A stretch of DNA of 64,000 nt from Zanthoxylum bungeanum (GCA_019454045.1 SKCR01033456.1:61055-125054), one strand, 5' to 3'; positions 35,682 through 47,320 are shown, counted from the first letter of the stretch. Notes: a model not told the origin generated them from the sequence alone. Numbers and translations: made by a program.

Positions 35682-36057
35682 TGCGAGATTATCGTACTGT
35701 AAGTATACGGTGTCAAGTTTTAGTAAAAGATATGTAAAGAGTGTCGAACCCACAGGGATTGTGATCAAACTCGCACTAAGTACAGTAATTGATAAACCTC
35801 ACTTTATTTAGAAAGCAACTAAATTAAGATTAAAAACTAAATAAACAAGATATTAAAACGTCTAATTAGGAGAAATCAAGATAAGAGAGATTCTAGAGTC
35901 TGATTTCACCTAGTTATCCCCAATGTATTTGTCATGTCATTCAATTCTTATTCAGTTGTATTTTTTATAAGTCAAGAATCCTAAGTTATTCTAACTCACT
36001 CTCCCAAGTGCCGAGTGAAAATATTATAAATTATTGACTTTGATATCCCTATAAAAT
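35682..36057 (-). repeat. 5' LTR of the gag-protease element (truncated)
   Basis: Matches 30429 to about 30805 closely (for example agtatacggtgtcaagtttt and attctagagtctgatttcac). It breaks at about 36057, where sequence of the next copia LTR starts. Confidence 0.85.
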
Positions 36058-38146
36058 ATAGGAACCACTTTCCTAATACAGTAGAAACACATTAGGCACC
36101 CGGGATCGGACTTGACAAATTTTTCTGCCCTTCTCTTCTGAATAGTTGAATGTTTACCAGTTGCAATACTGAAATTTTACTTTTGTTTTGGACAAAATTT
36201 CAGCCCCTGAATAACCCCCGAATAGCGGCACAAAATTGGACTGTTTTGGACCCGAAATGTGCCCAGTTCACTGTCCAAATCAGCCATTGATTGAATCAGT
36301 TTCTGCTATGTTTCAGGTCTGATTTTCAGCCAAAAACAGTCCCAACACAGCCCCAAAACACCCCTTAAAGTTACCTAAAAATTCTAGATCAAAAGCAAAA
36401 CAATGCTCACTACCGTGTGATGTATTTGGAGGAAGAAGATGGAGATTTTTATTCGACTCCAAGAAATCTTTTGTGCTATGTCTCACAACCAACATAAGTT
36501 AGGGTGGGTTAAACTCACAAAATCAATCCCTAAACTTTTTAGAGATTATGAATCACACTAGTTTTTCTTTTTTAATTTTTTTTTTGTTCTTACTTTTATT
36601 TTTCTCAACACTTGAGAGAGTTTGACGAACAAGAAAGGTGGTTAGGGTTTGGAATGAAAAGCTTAGACAAAAAAGAAAAATTTAATTCTTTTTATACCTA
36701 GAATTTTTTATTTCCAAAATAAACAAAATATTTCCCCTTCCACCAATAGAGAAAATCGGCCAACCCCCAAAATTACCCCTGTAATTTTGTAACATGTATC
36801 TTATATTCAATGTCATCATCATGACAAAATTAAAGATATAATTGCCTTTTTGAAAATATAACTTCCAAAGCTAACCAAAAGTTTTCCAAACTATTTTTGG
36901 AATCTCAAAATTTATATCTTTATTTATTAAATCATATATAATATAATTTAATAATATGTAATTAATAATTATTATATAATTATTAAAAACCATATATTAA
37001 ACTTTAATAAATAGTTCAAGTGTGACAAAATAATGTTATTAATAATATATATACATATGTGAGTACATAATTGGATTATCTAATTATACTAAATCTACTA
37101 CATTATATCGAGCTAGCACGAGGACCAAATGGACCTACGATTCCGAGCTACAATAATCTCGGAATATTAATTAAGCTCTTAATTAAATATTCTAAATTAT
37201 TAACTCCTGGTTATTCCACTAAAAACCCGAAGATGCACTCTCGTTGCCGCAGATAGATAAATTAAGCTGAACCATGTCGATATCCATTGATATAATCATT
37301 ACATACAGATTGGATCTTCACGAGTATCTCATAATTAGAGCCGGATCATAATATCTGTTATACCCATCTAATTATTTTTACCTTAAGTACCACTGATTCT
37401 CTAATGAACGATTTATTCATAACTATTATGAATTTTAATCTTTTTATTAGTAATAGAAATACATGAGCGCTCTAATCGTTCAAGTACCGAATCAACCTTT
37501 AAGGAAGATACTCATCTACTTCTCTCAAGAATGAGTGAACTTCATATCTATGTAATATGTCTCTAGCTACACACCAAACCATGTCCCCAAAATACGTAGC
37601 TATTGGTCGGGATTGCTACACCAACCTAACCTTTGTAAACCAAATGACATAGCCTGCCATGCAAGAGTTCATAGTACACTCAAGACTAAGATCAATCCAT
37701 ATATGACCATCTAGTAGATCGAAATGAATTTATTTATTTAAACGAAAATTATAAAAAAAAAAAAACTCATTTCTATCTGGGTCTAGTCCTATATGATCGC
37801 ATCATACAAGGTGCATTCATTCTCATGTCTCCACATGGACGATCCCGGATAAAGGTCACCATACAATTATAGAATGGACCGCAACTATAGATAAACCACA
37901 AATAAAGTATCTGCTTTGTTTGATCTCTATGGACTATTTTTCGATTACTAACTTCGGACTTAAATCCTTTTGTGTATGCAACTCATACACTAAGTCTGAA
38001 GGAACATGAGCAATATAAGGTAATCAAGATAATTTACAATATTTGATATTAAATAAACAATTTGACAAATGAATAATGCATCATTTTATTTCATAAGATA
38101 TAATACTGTTTACATACATGAAGCTCTATGGCATATATCCCAAAAA
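36058..38146 (-). repeat. 3' LTR of copia-C (left edge uncertain)
   Basis: On the minus strand, after RNase H, gcaagtgggaga leads into TTTTGGGATATATGCCATAG, a typical copia LTR start of the TGTTGGGATATRTGCC kind with one changed base. The region down to about 36058 has the AT-rich, non-coding character of a long LTR. No second copy is present in the window to confirm its extent. Confidence 0.55.
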
Positions 38147-38159
38147 TCTCCCACTTGCA

Positions 38160-38800
38160 TTAGATCAAATGGGATATGTCCTAAACCATCTAGGTGATCT
38201 TCAAATACTTTAGCAGACAAGGTCTTTGTAAACGGATCATCCAGGTTCTCTGCAGATGCAATATTTGTGACAGAAACATCTCATCTCTGCACTATCTCCC
38301 TGAAGAGATAATATTTCCTCTCTATATGCTTTCCCCTCTTGTGGCTTCTTGGTTCCTTTGAATTTTCCACTGCACCATTATAATCGCAATAAAATATGAG
38401 TGGTTTATCCATATCTGGAAACGACTTCCAGATCTCCCAAGAACTTACGGAGCCATACTGTTTCCTTAGCTGCTTCGCAAACTGCTACATACTCAGCCTC
38501 CATGGTGGAGTCAGCAATATAAGATTATTTTATACTCTGCCATACTATAGCCCCACCACGTAGGGTAAACACTGATCCAGATGTTGATTTCCTAGAATCG
38601 ACATTCGTCTGAAAATCAGAGTTTGTATATCCCTTTAAGATCATATCCTCACCGGAATATACAAACATATAATCTCTCCTTCTCTTAAGATACTTGAGAA
38701 TATGTTTCACAGCCACCCAATGATCCAATCCTGGGTTAGACTAAAACCTACTGACTACTCTTACTGCAAAACAGATGTCTGGTCTCGTGCATAACATAGC
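38160..38800 (-). pseudogene. Copia-C RNase H part
   Basis: From 38800 down it reads AMLCTRPDIC, WVAVKHILKYLKRRRDYMFV, GYTNSDFQTN, STSGSVFTLRGGAIVW, then after a stop STMEAEYVAVCEAAKE. FTDSD-type and EAEY motifs identify RNase H. Frameshifts and stops follow toward the LTR. Confidence 0.88.
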
Positions 38801-40907
38801 TGATGAGAGGAAAATATATCAATATTTACCGCCCCTTTTACTTAATATTTTGTTTAGTTTCTCGGGTTTGATGAACGTTTTGATGTGTTTTAGTTTATTG
38901 TGCAGATAAAATAATATTGCGCATAAAGGCAATTATTGTGCAGATGTCTGGACTTAATGAAATCATTTAGGATGAAATATGGGTCAAATAAAGGCAATTA
39001 TTGGACTTGATATATTAATTTTGGAGATTGAAAACTTGAAAGGGCGTTTTGACGAAGTGCAGTTTTGGAAATTCTAATTTTGCGCATCTGTCGTATTTTG
39101 GGCATAACTTTTTACTCAGATATCGGATTGAGCTGATTCAAGTGCCAGATTAAAGAAGACTCAAAGCTCTACAACTTTCAAAGAGAAAATATTTTCGAAT
39201 TCTGATGATGTCATGACCGAAATTGATGAACCATCCAGAAGTGTGTGGAGTGTAATTATTAAAAGTCATTATCAATCATTTTCAAAGCAAAATATTAATT
39301 AATTAATAATTAATAAAAATATCAAATCAACACCAAACAAGATAAGCAATTAGTGAAGCAATTATGGATTTGGTGGAGTAATTAGTGGAGGAGAAATTAA
39401 TAATGGATTTGGTGGAGAAATTGATTGATGATTTGATGGTGGCAAAATTTTGCCTATAAATACCAAGCCATTTCATTTGTAAAATTCATACTTTCTTCTT
39501 TGAAATTCTTAATGAATAAATAAGAAGATTGTATCTAGTTTGTTATTTTTTAGTTTTCAGTAATTAATTTTCAGTTTCGCACTTTCTTTTCTTTACTTTT
39601 CAGTTTTTACTTTCCGCGATTTACTTTTACGCACAGTACTTTTCTTTCTTTAATTTTTCAGTTTTTACTTTTCAGTAATGAGGAGGTAATTTCCCAAGCT
39701 AGGGTGAAAGGTAATTCTTTTACTGTTACTATTTAGATTAATCTCCCTTAAAAATAATATATTCACTATTTAAAATACTGATTAATAAAGGATACCGCTA
39801 TATTGGTCGGTTGGCAATTCAATTTAATCTGGTTTAAACCTGACTAATCAAGGATACCGCCAGATTGGTCGGTTGGTAAATTTATTTTGGTACCGCCTTT
39901 ATGGCTGGATTGTGGACAAATTTTACCGCCTATATGGCTGGTTGGACTTAATTTGACTTAATCATGATACCGCCAGATTGGTCGGTTGGTAAAATAATAT
40001 CACAAGTTTATATATTATTTTATGGGAGATATCTAAATTAGTAGTAGTAAAAGTAATTCCTTTTACCTTAGCATTTTATTTTATTTTACTTTTCAGTTTT
40101 ACTTTATGTCTTTTACTTTTTAGTATTTTTACTTTATGTCTTTTACTTTTAAGTTGTTACTAGCCCTAGTTATGTGTTAGTTATCTGGGGTTGTGATGAA
40201 TTCTAATATCACCGGTTTATAAGGGGTGGTTTTTAGTTTGGGTAATTTAAAGGTTTACTTATTAAGTCTTAAGCTTAATGCTTCTTATTGTCTGATCACC
40301 AATAAGATTGATGTGGTAAATCTAAAATGAACTAGACATAGGGATTTTAGGTTTCAGCCTTAGACTTAATAGCCCACGATCTTCCTTGAGGATAGATAAC
40401 CCTTTAATAGATTTCCTTACAGGATAGGAATATACCTGTCGGGCGGAGGTAGCCATAATTGGAACTTACACTTAATGAATCCAGATAATTTGGTTGACAT
40501 AGACATATGGTTCAATTGGGTTAAACTGGGTATTTGTGTCTGACCATCGACAGAGGCTTTTGCATAATTTAGTGTTCCAGGTTAGTAAACTGATTTATTA
40601 CACAAACATAAAATAACCACTTCATCTTTTAAATGATATTAGAATGATTCACAACCCTAGATCTTTGTGTCTTTTGTTATTTTCCTTAGTATTTTCTTTT
40701 GTCTTTTTATTTATTTATTTATTTAGTAAAGTCTTTCAACCAAACAAACAAACAATCTCTCTCATCTCCATTTAATTAGATATTTGTAAATAAATAGATT
40801 CAACAATTAATAACAACAGTATGAATTAAGTCCTCGTGGGATCGATATTTTTATACTACTTGAACGATACGTGCGCTTGCGTTATACGTGTGTGTTTACG
40901 CCGATCA
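38801..40907 (+). mobile_element. Gypsy solo LTR in copia-C, TSD ATAGC
   Basis: Begins TGATGAGAGGAAAATATATC and ends TTTACGCCGATCA, 2,107 bp. ATAGC lies on both sides (38796-38800 and 40908-40912). No coding sequence. The start resembles the TGATGAG/TGATAAG starts of the other gypsy LTRs here, so a gypsy origin (Athila-like) is likely. The end gtgcgcttgcgttatacgtg is also LTR-like. Interrupts the copia RT between MYA and the CTRPD box. LTR orientation is judged from its TGATGAG start. Confidence 0.85.
39780..40000 (+). repeat. Degenerate GGTTGG repeat in the solo LTR
   Basis: Variants of accgccagattggtcggttgg occur at about 39788, 39856, 39893, 39926 and 39970. Two are near-identical, and others read accgcctttatggctgg. 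Spacing is irregular (33-68 bp). Confidence 0.75.
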
Positions 40908-41809
40908 ATAGCATACATGAGACTACGAACTGTTGAGGCATATGTGATATGTCTCATTTTCTCAACTCCTTGAGGTGTCTTAGGAGACTGTTCCTTTGAC
41001 AAATGAATTCCATGTCGATAAGGCAAATTACCTTTCTTGGAATCATGCATCCCAAATCGCACAAAGATATTGTCGTTGTAGGATGCTTGAGACTTAGCCA
41101 ACAGTCGTTTCTTATGATCCTGAAGTATCCAGATCCCAAGAATATAATTGGCCTCTCCCAAATCTTTCATTTGGAATTGGTTTACTAGCCAAGTTTTCAC
41201 GTCCGATAATATCTTTACATCATTCCCAATGAGTAAAATATCATCGACGTATAAAATAAGAAAAACCACTTCCCGTCAATGATGCGCCTGTATACACAAG
41301 GCTCATCAATATTCTGCTCAAAATCATAAGACTTGATCGTGGTATCAAATCTTATGTTCCAAGATCGAGATGCTTTTTGAGTCCATAAACAGACCTTTGC
41401 AGCCTGCAAACCTTTTACTCTTGACCTTGGGCTATGAACCCCTCTGGTTGTACCATATAGATACACTCATCAAGATTTCTATTCAAGAATGCAATCTTGA
41501 CGTCCATTTTCCAAATCTCATAGTCATAATATGCGGCAATAGATAGAAGAGTGTGGATGGATTTGAGCATGGCTACTGGAGAGAGAGTTTCATCATAGTC
41601 AACTCCCTCTTTCTAGGTATAACCCTTGGCCACTCGCCTAGCCTTAAAGGTCTGTACCTACCCATTTCCTCCCCTCTTTCTCTTATAGATTCACTTACAA
41701 CCTATAGGTTTTATCCCATCAGGTTGGTCTATAAGTTCCCATAGTGAGTTGGAGTACATAGACTTCATCTTGAGGTTCATGGCTTTAAGTCATTCCTCTT
41801 TATCATAAT
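40908..41809 (-). pseudogene. Copia-C reverse transcriptase part
   Basis: At about 41800 it starts with LKAMNLKMKSMYSNSLWELI and QPDGIKPIGCK. Further on are an IYMVQPEGF-like stretch (about 41470), DEPCVYRRI, then the catalytic box LILYVDDILLIGNDVKILS (about 41255-41200), LGEANYILGI and SLMYAI up to the solo LTR. Several frameshifts lie between 41700 and 41270. The catalytic YVDD itself is intact. Confidence 0.88.
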
Positions 41810-43876
41810 TGTAGGCACTGCATTTTTGCATATAAGTCCCGATGATGAGTCTCGTATGGAGACACTACCTCTTTTATTATGGAAGTCGCGAGAAACGGAC
41901 GTCGGAAGGGAAGAGTCAAGAATTGACATTTTGTTGGATTTAATTCGCTGGAGTAGCTGCAGGTTCGCTTGTTGGACCTCCGTTTCAAAACACATACCAA
42001 GCCCAATCCAAATAATTAAAACATTTAAAACACATGTCACAAATTAAAATAATATCATTCCTAATTAAATCAAATCCAATTAAATTAAATCAAATTAAAT
42101 AAATCACATACCAAAATTAAATAAAGTCAAATAAAATCCCATCGAAGCTTTCCTAATTCACTTAAATTACATTCCCTAATTAAAAGATACAAAACAAATC
42201 ATATCCCTAACTAAAAGAGAATAAATCAAATTAAATCAAATCACTTCCCTAATTAAAAGATTTTTCCTTATCAAATACTAATTAAAAATATCTCTCATTA
42301 ATGCACAAATCCTTCTCATTCTCAAACAAGGAAAGTCCTCATCCCTTTGCCTATAAAAAGAACCATTCACCACACATCTAAACCCTAGCTCATTCACACA
42401 AAAAGAAAAAACAAAGAAAATAACCTAGAGCTCATTCACGCCCAAAAGCCTCCCAAACTCACATCATATTGCCGCATAAACACTCAACCCTCAACACGTC
42501 CCCAAGCAGTACACAACACGTCCCCAAGCAACACACAACAAACCACCTCTCACCTTCACGCACTCATCCCTCACAAATGCCAGCTCACTTTCACGCACTC
42601 ATCCTTCACAAACGCCAGCTCACTCTCACGCACTCATCCCCCACAAACTGCCCTCACTCTCACGCACTCATCCCCCACAAATCTGCCAGTAAATCACGCA
42701 TAAACTACCCCATATTCAGCTCCTCAAATTGCCGAGACATAACCCACTGCACTACAAGAAAATTACCGCATAAATAGCCCTTAAAACTGTCCAGAAAACA
42801 CCCTGAAACTGCACAACAAATTGTTCAGAATTCCCCTCAAAACCGTATAAAATAGCAGCCCAATACCTCTCTAAACACGCCAAAACAGTCCCCTAAATTA
42901 CCAAAAAACAGTGACCATAAAATACAACGAAAATAGTAGCGAAATAGAGTGAAAACAGCAGCTCGAACAGTGAAACATCGAAGGAAAACGTTGAGTTAGT
43001 GAACCAGAAAAGTTGTGGAACATCAACCCTTCCGACGGTCGTGTAACGCACTTCCATGAAGCGACATAAAAGGTTAGACCTGAGGGCACCTTATTTATTT
43101 ATTATCTTTCATTTCTTTTATTTATTTAATATATCTTCACATGAGAGTCGTTAGTTGATTTGTGTTGTGGTCGTTGGGTGAATGGATATGTGTTCTTTCT
43201 TGTGGTATATCGGATGGAAACCCGGACGTAAATTCCGTAGACGAATTCGAATGGACGGTATTACGGTTTGCACTCGGGATACGATGCCACGTACCGCTTG
43301 AGAGATACAGATATTTCATTCATACAACATTGTATTCGAGCATGATTAGGTTGCTAGTATGTTATTTATCTTAAGCATGATTTAGTCGATAGAAGTTTCT
43401 TTTTTTATGCATGATTAGGTTGTTTTATATTATATTAGGGATTTAATCTATATTTATGCTTAGATTCTTATTTATTTTCCGCATTAGATAATTGAGCATG
43501 CTTGTGTGATGATTGTATGTTTTTGCGTGTTTGCCGTTATGACAACTTACTTTGAAGTATGCGAACTTAGATATAGGTTTCATTATTACGCATGCGAACT
43601 TAGGTGTAGGCTACCTTTGAGCATACATGTTGAGTAGATTCGGTTAGTTTATTGCACAAATCATATCATTACAAGTGACATAAGTAAGGGACCATTCTGA
43701 ACCCAACGGTTTGAGGTCTTCCCTTGCGAGGGGTGAGTGCGGCCTTAAATCTTTGCCCGGTTCACACCGGGTGGCGATTCCATGTTATTTCTCTGGTTTA
43801 GTTCCCTCGCGGGCTACTCCGTACTCCCAACTAGGCTGTGAGCCTGGAACAGCGTCGCCGATTTCTGTGTCCTACA
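41810..43876 (+). repeat. 5' LTR of element A
   Basis: 2,067 bp. Nearly identical to 52355-54434 except for scattered substitutions and short AT indels near 42075. It includes a start-proximal hairpin (41849-41863), a TATA box at 42352, a fourfold roughly 36-bp repeat with the core cacgcactcatcc (42548-42690), and a conserved end with gaggggtgagtgcggcc and caccgggtggcgattcc. Confidence 0.95.
42352..42359 (+). promoter_or_regulatory. Probable LTR promoter TATA box (element A, 5' LTR)
   Basis: The word tataaaaa sits in cctataaaaagaacc, a context repeated in the 3' LTR at about 52907 and in element B's 5' LTR at about 47915. Conservation across diverged LTRs and position before an A/C-rich probable transcript start suggest the core promoter. 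Inference from sequence only. Confidence 0.6.
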
Positions 43877-43879
43877 GTC

Positions 43880-43897
43880 TGGCGACTCCACTGGGGA
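43880..43897 (+). other. Primer-binding site of element A
   Basis: tggcgactccactgggga begins three bases after the LTR end CCTACA. Ogre/Tat elements are known, from memory, for a tRNA-Arg-type PBS starting tggcgactc. Confidence 0.75.
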
Positions 43898-44764
43898 TAG
43901 AGAATCGGCCCCGAAATAATGTCTTGTAGTGATTGTGATTTGTGCTTTAGTTAACCGTGTCTATAGTGGGTTGAGGGGGTTTAATCAAAGGCATTGTTCA
44001 GGCTAGGTGATGGTTCAGTGTCTTCCTTCATTCACTACTTTCCTATAAGGAAAAGCTGTGAAGGCACCGAGATAATCATTACCCAAAGCTCGTTGTGACG
44101 GACTAGTTTGGAGGACTCGTTGTTTATTCCTGTCACCAAGGCGATAAGAGCCTAAGAGACTTGGGTATTTAAGAGAGTTCGCTCCACCCTCTCTCTGGGG
44201 AATCTACAATGGGAAATCAATTCGACAGTTAGTCACACACCGTAACTCGTTGGCACGTACCTTAAGGTATAAAAAAGGTGCGCTCACTTGGTCGCTCGAA
44301 ACCTTGAGTGGGGAGTCCTAGTTGTGGGCAATCCTTCATCAGTGAGAGCCTTTGTCTATACTCCTATAAACCCGCATATGAACCATAGTCATATATCCCA
44401 TGGAAATTGCCCATTTATGCTTTTGATAACCATATATATATATTATATCTCATGCATCGCACTCATTTCATGCATCTCACGCATACACACATCATGGTAA
44501 CCCCGTGTCTTAAAAGCCATCATAGATATCTGTTGGGTTAGAAAAAAAGATTTGTCAAGAAGAGTTTAGCAAACATTGATATCGAGAAAAAGAAGCCGAG
44601 AAACAGAAAATTTTACGGCAATGATAGAAAGACCATGGTGGGCCAAAAAAAAAAAGAGAAAAAATGAAAAAAAAAAGGAAAAAAAAAAGAGAGAGAAAAA
44701 GAAAAAAGAGATAGAAAAGAAAAAAAAAAATTGTTTGTTTTTAGTCCTTAATAGTTAGCCATAA
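43898..44764 (+). other. Leader of element A (non-coding)
   Basis: No gag can be read. Parts match the leader remnant at 7500-7830. Ends with an A/G-rich low-complexity tract (44640-44735), whose Lys-rich ORF is not a gene. Confidence 0.6.
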
Positions 44765-45480
44765 GTCAAATGATGAAATCGTTTGCTTTAGGATGAAATC
44801 TTAGAAACGATAAACTCTTGATGTGCTTTTATCTGATACTTTGAGTGATTTATCTATGTTAGACTCGTAAGCACTTCACTATAGGTTCTTAGCGGTGAAA
44901 ACCTGAGTAGTTGGCAAGGTGACTAGTTGAAGAAATTGTAGGTCGGTGAATGACCGTTTGCTTAGATGTCTATCTTGATTTGCTTATGTTATGATTTGTG
45001 GTACGGTTGAAAATGAAAGAAAAAATCTCTAAAGAAAAGAATTGAACCACCTATAACCAATAAGCGTGAAGCTACCCATGGGCGAGTATTAGGACCACCA
45101 TGAGGAGAAATGCTACCTTAAAGGGTAGGTGTGTTGAAGAAAGAAAAAAAAAGAAAAAAGAAGTTCGAAACGAAAGAAAAAAGAGAGAGACAAAAGAGAA
45201 AGAAAACCATACCACGTTGAGCACAGAAAAGCAACCGCAGGCATAATTGAGACATCTAGGTTGGTTTGACCCATCGATCCCATTTTTTTTGACGAAATCA
45301 TTGAGTTGGCTCACTTGGGGATGAATCTGCAAAGGAACCTTTGCACACACACACTTCGAGTTTGGCTTAGATCATTTATTCAAATACTTGGATTTGAGTT
45401 GCGTTGAATGTTTTGAAGGTTCCCTGGTTTCATTACTGAGCATTCAGTGAGGGCGATAATATGTGTAACTATTGGGACTA
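44765..45480 (+). other. Non-coding block shared with the gag-protease element
   Basis: Aligns with the reverse complement of 32640-31970. Shared phrases are gttagactcgtaagcactt, gtgactagttgaa, gaatgaccrtttgcttagat, taaccratAAGC with gaagctacccat, and ggagaaatgctaccttaaag. Both copies are in the sense direction of their own element. No protein is conserved across the alignment. Confidence 0.85.
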
Positions 45481-45790
45481 TTTCGTAGAATGTGATATAG
45501 TATGATGATATGGAATGCCACATCACGTGGTTCATCTTGACCTAGTGCAAACAGCGAAAGGCATAAAGCTAAATCAAGTCTAGGGGCGACCAGTCTACCA
45601 CCCCGTGAATAAGAAGTATAACAAGAAATTGAGCCATGAGACCAGAGAGAAGACCGAACAATCACCTGGAGAACTGGCGGAAGACCTAACCCAACGGAAT
45701 AGGAAATTCATTCATTCATGCATGCATGCATACACATAAAGTACTGGCATTCTTTTTTGTGTTTGTTCTGTTTTGTATTCACAGGTTTTA
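45481..45790 (+). other. Pre-array segment of element A, duplicated in element B
   Basis: The part at 45660-45790 (ggcggaagacctaacccaac, catgcatgcatgcatacac, gtgtttgttctgttttgta) recurs at 48835-48960 in element B. It leads into tandem arrays in both places. Non-coding. Confidence 0.75.
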
Positions 45791-46640
45791 AAAAAAAAAG
45801 CGGCAAATGTAAGCCAACCAGAATCAGCAACATCAATATTAGTTCGGGGATGAGTCCCACGGTTGAGGCCCACATCAGTATCATTTTTGGGGATGAGTCC
45901 CAGGGTTGAGGCCCACACATCATCAGAAAGCCAGGAATGGCACTCCGAGAATGGAGCACAGTTCGAGAATGAACAAGCCGAGAATAGCACTCTGAGAATA
46001 CAGCACAGTTCGAGAATGAAAAAACCGGGAATGGCACTCCTATAATGGGGCATAGTTCGAGAATGAACATGCCGAAAATGGCACTCCGATAATGAAGCAC
46101 GGTTCGGGAATGGACCACCTCACAGCATGGTTCGAGAACGAACCATCACATTATCAATATCAGTCTGGCCGGGTATGGCACTCTGGGGCGAGGCCCACAT
46201 CAACATCAGTATCAGTCTTGCCGGGTATGGCACTCTAGGGGCGAGGCCCACATCATTTATAGCATCACTCTTGCCAGGTACGGCACTCCGGGTATGGAGA
46301 TACATCATCAGTTTTGCCACGTACGGCATTCCGGGTATGGAAATACAGCATCAGTTTTGCCAGGTACGGCACTCCGGGTATGGAGAACACAACATCAGTT
46401 TTGCCAGGAACGGCACTCCGGGTATGGAGATATCACTACGGCACTCTAGGTATGGAGACGCAACTACGACACCTCGGGTATGGGGTTTAGCACGCCAGGT
46501 ACGGCACTCCGCGTGTGGAGATATCACTGCGACACCTCGGGTATGGGGTTAGCTTGCCAGGTACGGCACTCCGGGTATGGAGATATCACTGCGACACTCT
46601 AGGTATGGAGACGCAACTGTGACACCTCGAGTATAGGGTT
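45791..46640 (+). repeat. Degenerate tandem repeats of element A, first part
   Basis: Irregular units built from the phrases gggaatggcactcc, cacagttcgagaatgaa, gccgggtatggcactc and ggggcgaggcccacatca. Later units are of the form gccaggtacggcactccgggtatggaga. Periods vary (about 48-70 bp), so this looks like old, shuffled array material. Multiple ORFs through it are incidental. Confidence 0.8.
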
Positions 46641-46985
46641 TAACACGCCAGGTACGGCATTATGGACTACCGCGACACCCTAGGTAAGGGGTTTAGCACG
46701 CCAGGTACGGCATTGTGGATTACCGCGACACCCTAGGGACGGTGTTTAGAACGCCAGGTATGACATTGTGGACTACTGCGACACCCTAGGTACGGGGTTT
46801 AGCACGCCAGGTACAACATTATGGATTACCGCGACACCCTAGGTACGGGGTTTAGCACTCCAGGTACGGCATTGTGGATTATCGCGACACCCTAAATACG
46901 GAGTTTAGCACGCCATGTACGGCATGTGGACTATCATGGACTACTGCGACACCCTAGGTACGAGGTTTAGCACGCCAGGTACAGC
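46641..46985 (+). repeat. 53-bp tandem repeat of element A
   Basis: acgccaggtacggcat-type starts lie at about 46644, 46698, 46751, 46804, 46857 and 46910, spacing 53-54 bp, with a longer last step to 46972. The units share the inner phrase ccgcgacaccctaggtac. One more copy is found right of element B at about 52175-52215, showing the array once continued there. Confidence 0.9.
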
Positions 46986-47320
46986 ATGTGGACTATCATG
47001 GACTATTGTGGACTTTGTGGACTACAGTGGACTATCGTGGAGTATTATGGACTACCGTGGACTACCGTGGAGTATTGTGGACTATGTGGACTACTGTGGT
47101 GTATTGTGGACTACCGTGGACTATCGTGGAGTATTGTGGACTATGTGGACTACCGTGGACTATCGTGGAGTATTGCGGACTATGTGGACTAACGTGGACT
47201 ATCGTGGAGTATTGTGGACTACCGTGGAGTATTGTGGACTATGTGGACTACCGTGGACTATCGTGGAGTATTGTGGACTACCGTGGACTACCGTGGAGTA
47301 TTGTGGACTATGTGGACTAC
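46986..47320 (+). repeat. TGGACT array (15-bp subunits), left part
   Basis: Composed of gtggactaccgtggac/gtggactatcgtggag/tattgtggactat variants arranged in higher-order units of about 30 and 42 bp. It is interrupted at 47320 by element B and continues at 51984-52170. All three forward frames stay open over long stretches, giving Trp/Tyr-rich translations that should not be taken for proteins. Confidence 0.92.

Larger units (their letters stand above)
30402..36057 (-). mobile_element. Gag-protease-only gypsy element (non-autonomous)
   Basis: Minus-strand order: truncated 5' LTR (36057-35682), PBS (35672-35655), one 738-codon gag-protease reading frame (35403-33190), a 1.5 kb non-coding 3' region, polypurine tract (31711-31699), complete 3' LTR (31698-30429). 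There is no room or sequence for RT, RNase H or integrase. Similar gag-only elements (TR-GAG type) are known in plants and rely on partners. Beyond the 3' LTR there is unexpectedly another PBS-like site at 30419-30402, fused to the neighbouring element. Confidence 0.8.

Noticed and set aside
41840..41900. Hammerhead-ribozyme-like words (GATGATGAG, a hairpin, then GCGAGAAACGG) at the LTR start, as in plant retrozymes
   Set aside because: The core CUGAUGA is not met (A in place of the first C), GAAA does not follow the short stem, and the pairing that would bring the distant GAAA close is not kept in element B.
42469..42777. His/Thr/Pro-rich ORF in the LTR of element A, repeated at 53025
   Set aside because: Arises from the 36-bp repeat; the frame ends differ between the two LTRs.
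44576..44758. Lys-rich 60-residue ORF
   Set aside because: Produced by an A/G low-complexity tract in the element A leader.
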